A DNA stretch of 64,000 bases from Heterodera schachtii (Eukaryota > Nematoda > Chromadorea > Rhabditida > Heteroderidae), in the NCBI GenBank assembly GCA_023374025.1, contig SIJG01000002.1:1523790-1587789 (forward strand). Reading direction: 5' to 3'. Positions 60,826 through 64,000 of this stretch are shown in pieces; the first letter of the stretch is position 1; each line of letters starts with the position of its first letter. The notes beneath the pieces are model-generated. The model was not told the origin of the DNA, ran no database searches, and saw nothing but the letters and a program-made list of their open reading frames with translations. Both the position numbers and the translations under genes were made by a program.

Positions 60826-61931
60826 CTGATCAGACATTTTTAGAGAAGGGGATTTTGATCAGCCAAAAGGAGAGGGATGGAAAAGTGAACAAAACAAACC
60901 GATAAAAAATGGCGTTGATCGGCCCAAGCGTTGTGAAGCGGTACAAAATGGAGGAGCAGACGGATGAATTTGGAGATCATTGACAAAAAGGGGGAAAAAT
61001 GGGAAGAAAAAATTGAAATGAATGGCCAAGGAATGATCAGCAGCAGAACACCAACTGATAATTGAATGAGCTGATGATGAGTGATGGCGATGGAACAGAA
61101 GAAAAACGGCGGCGACGGCGTTCACAGAAAAGGGACCATCGGCGGATGGAGAGAGAGAGAGGGGAGGAAATGGGGGGGGGGGAGAAGTGCGCAAAAGCAG
61201 TGACAACAAAGGGTCAATTTTGGGACTATCGGAGGGGGGGGGGGTGAGAACGAATGGACGAATGAATGAATGACCGGATTTAGAGGGATTTAGAGAGACC
61301 GGGCGGGAGAGCGGGGCGGGGGGACAATGACTGCTTGCAGTAGCTGCAGCAAGCCGCTTAATGAGGCTTGATGGGTCGCCGGAGGTCCGCCGGTGATCGG
61401 AGGTTCCCGGATCGCAGACGGACGGACGGACGGGCGGGGCCTAGTTTTTGGCTCGACTGATCATCGTCCGCTTCGCGCCGGTCAGTCCCCGTTTTTTGTT
61501 TGCCTTCCCTCCCCCCCTCCCCTCCCGTCTTTGCTTTGGTCCCCAAATTCCCTCTGGGGTCACATGCCCCGGGTAATTTCGGGCCCGCCGATTCTCTGCT
61601 GCTTTTTGGGCTTACAAATTAACAAAATTTTTAAAATGCTTTGTATTTCGCTTTATGTCAACAATTTCGCGGATTTTTCTGAATGATTTTGACCAATTGC
61701 GAAACTCCGTCTCGCATTTCATTTTCCCTCTTGGCCCATTTGTTAAGCAAATTTGAAAGTAAAGTTAATTTGGCAAAAGACGCACAGATAAAATCTAATT
61801 ATTGTTCAATTTTAATGTGATAAATAAATTAACAATAATTTAATATTTCATAAAAAACAGAAATTTATGTGCCATGAGCAAATTGATCAAAAAATGATTG
61901 TTCATTCATTTATTTCTCTGTCCATTTCTTT
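60826..61931. other. Intergenic / 5' region of astacin gene
   Basis: Purine-rich on the plus strand with G-tracts near 61163 and 61232. The signal-peptide exon of the astacin gene is expected here but was not identified. Confidence 0.4.
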
Positions 61932-63773
61932 TCACGATTTTGGCGTGTCAATGGATCGATTGATCAGAGATTTTGTGGAGTAATAGGAGGACAAATAATA
62001 GCTGAAGGACAAATGCCAAAAAAGTGATCAGTGAGTAATTCAAATTTTTTGCTGGCCCATTAAGTGCCTTGGTTTTGTGCCAAAATATGACAAATCAGCT
62101 CATTTATGCCTCATTGAGTTTTCAAAACTCACGTCCAATAGCAGGCATTAAAGATCGCGAAGGCCTAAAAGTTAAATTATTAAAACCATAATTATTCGCT
62201 CTCTTTAAATATAAAAAGGAAGTGATTTATGCTCAAGAATCTCAGTAAAATTCTGGGGGCGAGCATTAATTAGTGAAAAGGCCAATTAATTATGGACCTC
62301 GTTTTACGGAAATTAGGGCAGTTTTGGAAATGTTAATATATTAAGAATTATCGTAAATATACCAAAAAAAAAAGAAATGTCTTTAGCATCTCATTAGGTC
62401 TAAAATTACAATTTTAAGAGTCAAATCCCAACAAAAATTGTCAAAAAAGTTCATTTAATTCTCTCTTACTGACCATCGGAAAAGCAAAGCTTGAGAAGCG
62501 GTCCACCGCACTGCCCAACTCGGAGGACGGCTTTTTGTTCTTTGGCGTCCCCACGCCGCTGCCGGCGATACCCTGGGGTGGAAAGGGCGGCATCAAGTTG
62601 GCACCGATGCCATTGTTTGAGGACGGAAGTGACGGAAGCTCAGTCTCCGGCACCGGTGCCAAACTGCCGCACCGCGTCGCCTGCGACGGTTTGTAGCGCG
62701 AGAGCTCGCGCGACGCGTAATCGTAGCAAAAGTCGGCTCTGATCAATGGGTTGGATAAGTTGGATCTTTTGCGGAAAACTGGCTCGGCTCAAACGTAAAC
62801 AATTAATTCATTCAGATTTAAATACAATTTGATCCATGGGATTTTTGGGGCATAATTTACGAATGAAAATTTGTGCCACCAACCGATTTTTTATCTGACC
62901 GTTTTAATGAAAAGTCTATATAAATGTTGTTAGTTGATTATTAATTGATTGGGGGCTTAATTAAGGTGATTGGTCGCTCCTCACCTGGTCGACCGTCGCC
63001 GCTTCATCAGCTCCGAAAATGCGATTGCGCCCGCATTTGTGGAGATCGACGCGCGTGCCAACAAATTGCCAACCGCGGACAGACGCCGTCGGCGCTGCTT
63101 TTGGTCCTCCATTTTGTCATTGTACGCCACCACGGCCAATTCGACCAAAGCGGCCAAAAAATAGGGGGGGGGGAGGATTAATAAGTCAATCAATCACCAT
63201 TAATTAATAATCATTAATATATTTTAAATGAATTATTTATAATCTATTTAAATTTTTCGAACTAATGTAAAAACGTATCAAATAAATATTTAAAATTTTT
63301 GTCAATTAATAAATTATTTTGAGATTTTAATTTATTTAAATTTAATTTAAAACATTCCTTCAATTGATTTTACTTTTAATATTGAATTTAAATTATTATT
63401 TAAGTTTATTACAAAAATAAAGCCGACACAGCTGAACATCTTAAACAAATTATTGTAATGAGAATGAGAATTTCTCTCTCATTAAATTAACACAAATTAC
63501 CCAAAGGTCAATGGCTTTTACGTAGCTTGCCTGAGCGGGAATAACAGAAAAAGAATGATCAGAAAACAATTTATAGATAATTGATTGCTAATTAATTAAT
63601 TAGTGAGTGCCTTTGGCAATGTCCTGACAATCGTTCCAAATTGGAAAGTCAGAGCCATCAGAGAACTGAATGATACGCAATTTGCAATTGCCAAATCAAA
63701 ATTGGCACAACACCTAACGGAGAGTGTGATGCGTGCCGGCAAAGCGCGCGTGTCCATCCAAAAAGCGATCCAA
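61932..63773 (-). CDS. Anion-selective Cys-loop receptor subunit, 3' part
   Basis: Exons: 63714-63773, 63611-63665, 63501-63530, about 62985-63165, 62474-62738, 62133-62164, 61932-62001. The peptide starts in M1-M2: [19 protein letters not shown], then [13 protein letters not shown], then SYVKAIDLW. The M3 end [16 protein letters not shown], a basic and Ser/Pro/Gly-rich M3-M4 loop, M4 [14 protein letters not shown] and a short C-terminus follow. The PAR at the inner end of M2 marks chloride-selective channels. M2 with LTFQFG and the SYVKAID block resemble the nematode acetylcholine- or serotonin-gated chloride subunits (ACC/MOD-1/LGC); the ligand cannot be told without the extracellular domain, which lies beyond the window. 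The intron after 63611 seems to use a GC donor. The acceptor before the M3 exon was not found. Confidence 0.82.
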
Positions 63774-64000
63774 CTGAACGAAAAAAGTGAGAGAAAGAAA
63801 GAGAGTGGGGAGGGAAAAAACAGATACTAGTGTACCGGAATACGGTGATAAAGAAGAGCTACCCAAGCAAGGGCAGCAAAAACTTTTTTTAAATTTAATT
63901 CAAAAATTTTATGAGCAACATAATAAACTAATGAGTCGATATGGAAAATACGGTAGGAAATGTTGGAGGTGATACGGTATATACCTTATAAACACGGAAA

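Overview
The window looks like genomic DNA of a plant-parasitic (tylenchid) nematode, most like a cyst nematode. Introns are short and AT-rich with TTTCAG-type acceptors, one start codon sits 8 nt behind a trans-splice-like acceptor, and gene families have recognisable C. elegans relatives. At least six introns appear to start with GC instead of GT, a feature I recall as enriched in Globodera; the genus is inference. Long G or C homopolymers (10-18 nt) are scattered through the non-coding DNA. All exon models were built by hand from reading frame, splice sites and phase continuity.

Layout. 1-600: 5' part of an inositol-polyphosphate-kinase-like gene on the minus strand, running off the left edge. 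725-4580: a transposon cluster, with a 640-bp terminal-inverted-repeat element followed by a largely intact Mutator-like (MULE) element whose transposase carries SANT-like and FLYWCH domains. 5357-6432 (+): a four-helix MARVEL protein. 7031-11610 (-): a complete PTR2/PEPT oligopeptide transporter. 12349-21051: 8.7 kb with no gene I can support. 21052-26537 (+): a TBC1D2/Armus-type Rab GAP (tbc-2) with one apparent single-base frameshift. 27197-30595 (-): an RGS protein with two RGS domains, convergent with tbc-2. 34017-38301 (-): a 10-exon F-box/leucine-rich-repeat gene, about 862 aa. 38302-47247: 9 kb of low-complexity DNA. 47248-53306 (-): an UNC-40/DCC netrin receptor. 54060-55992 (+): a nucleoporin-like gene, head to head with unc-40. 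56244-56711: a fold-back MITE. 57173-60825 (-): an astacin metalloprotease with a ShK domain. 61932-63773 (-): the 3' part of an anion-selective Cys-loop receptor.

The most unusual locus is 47-56 kb. The UNC-40 homologue has lost all Ig domains and FN3 repeats 1-3. It keeps only the three FN3 repeats that correspond to the netrin-binding end, plus the transmembrane helix and cytoplasmic tail, and has two tandem alternative signal-peptide exons. Just upstream, on the opposite strand, an FG-repeat nucleoporin-like gene contains a near-identical copy of two unc-40 exons (FN3-5 and half of FN3-6, with the intron between them), spliced in frame into the middle of its coding sequence.
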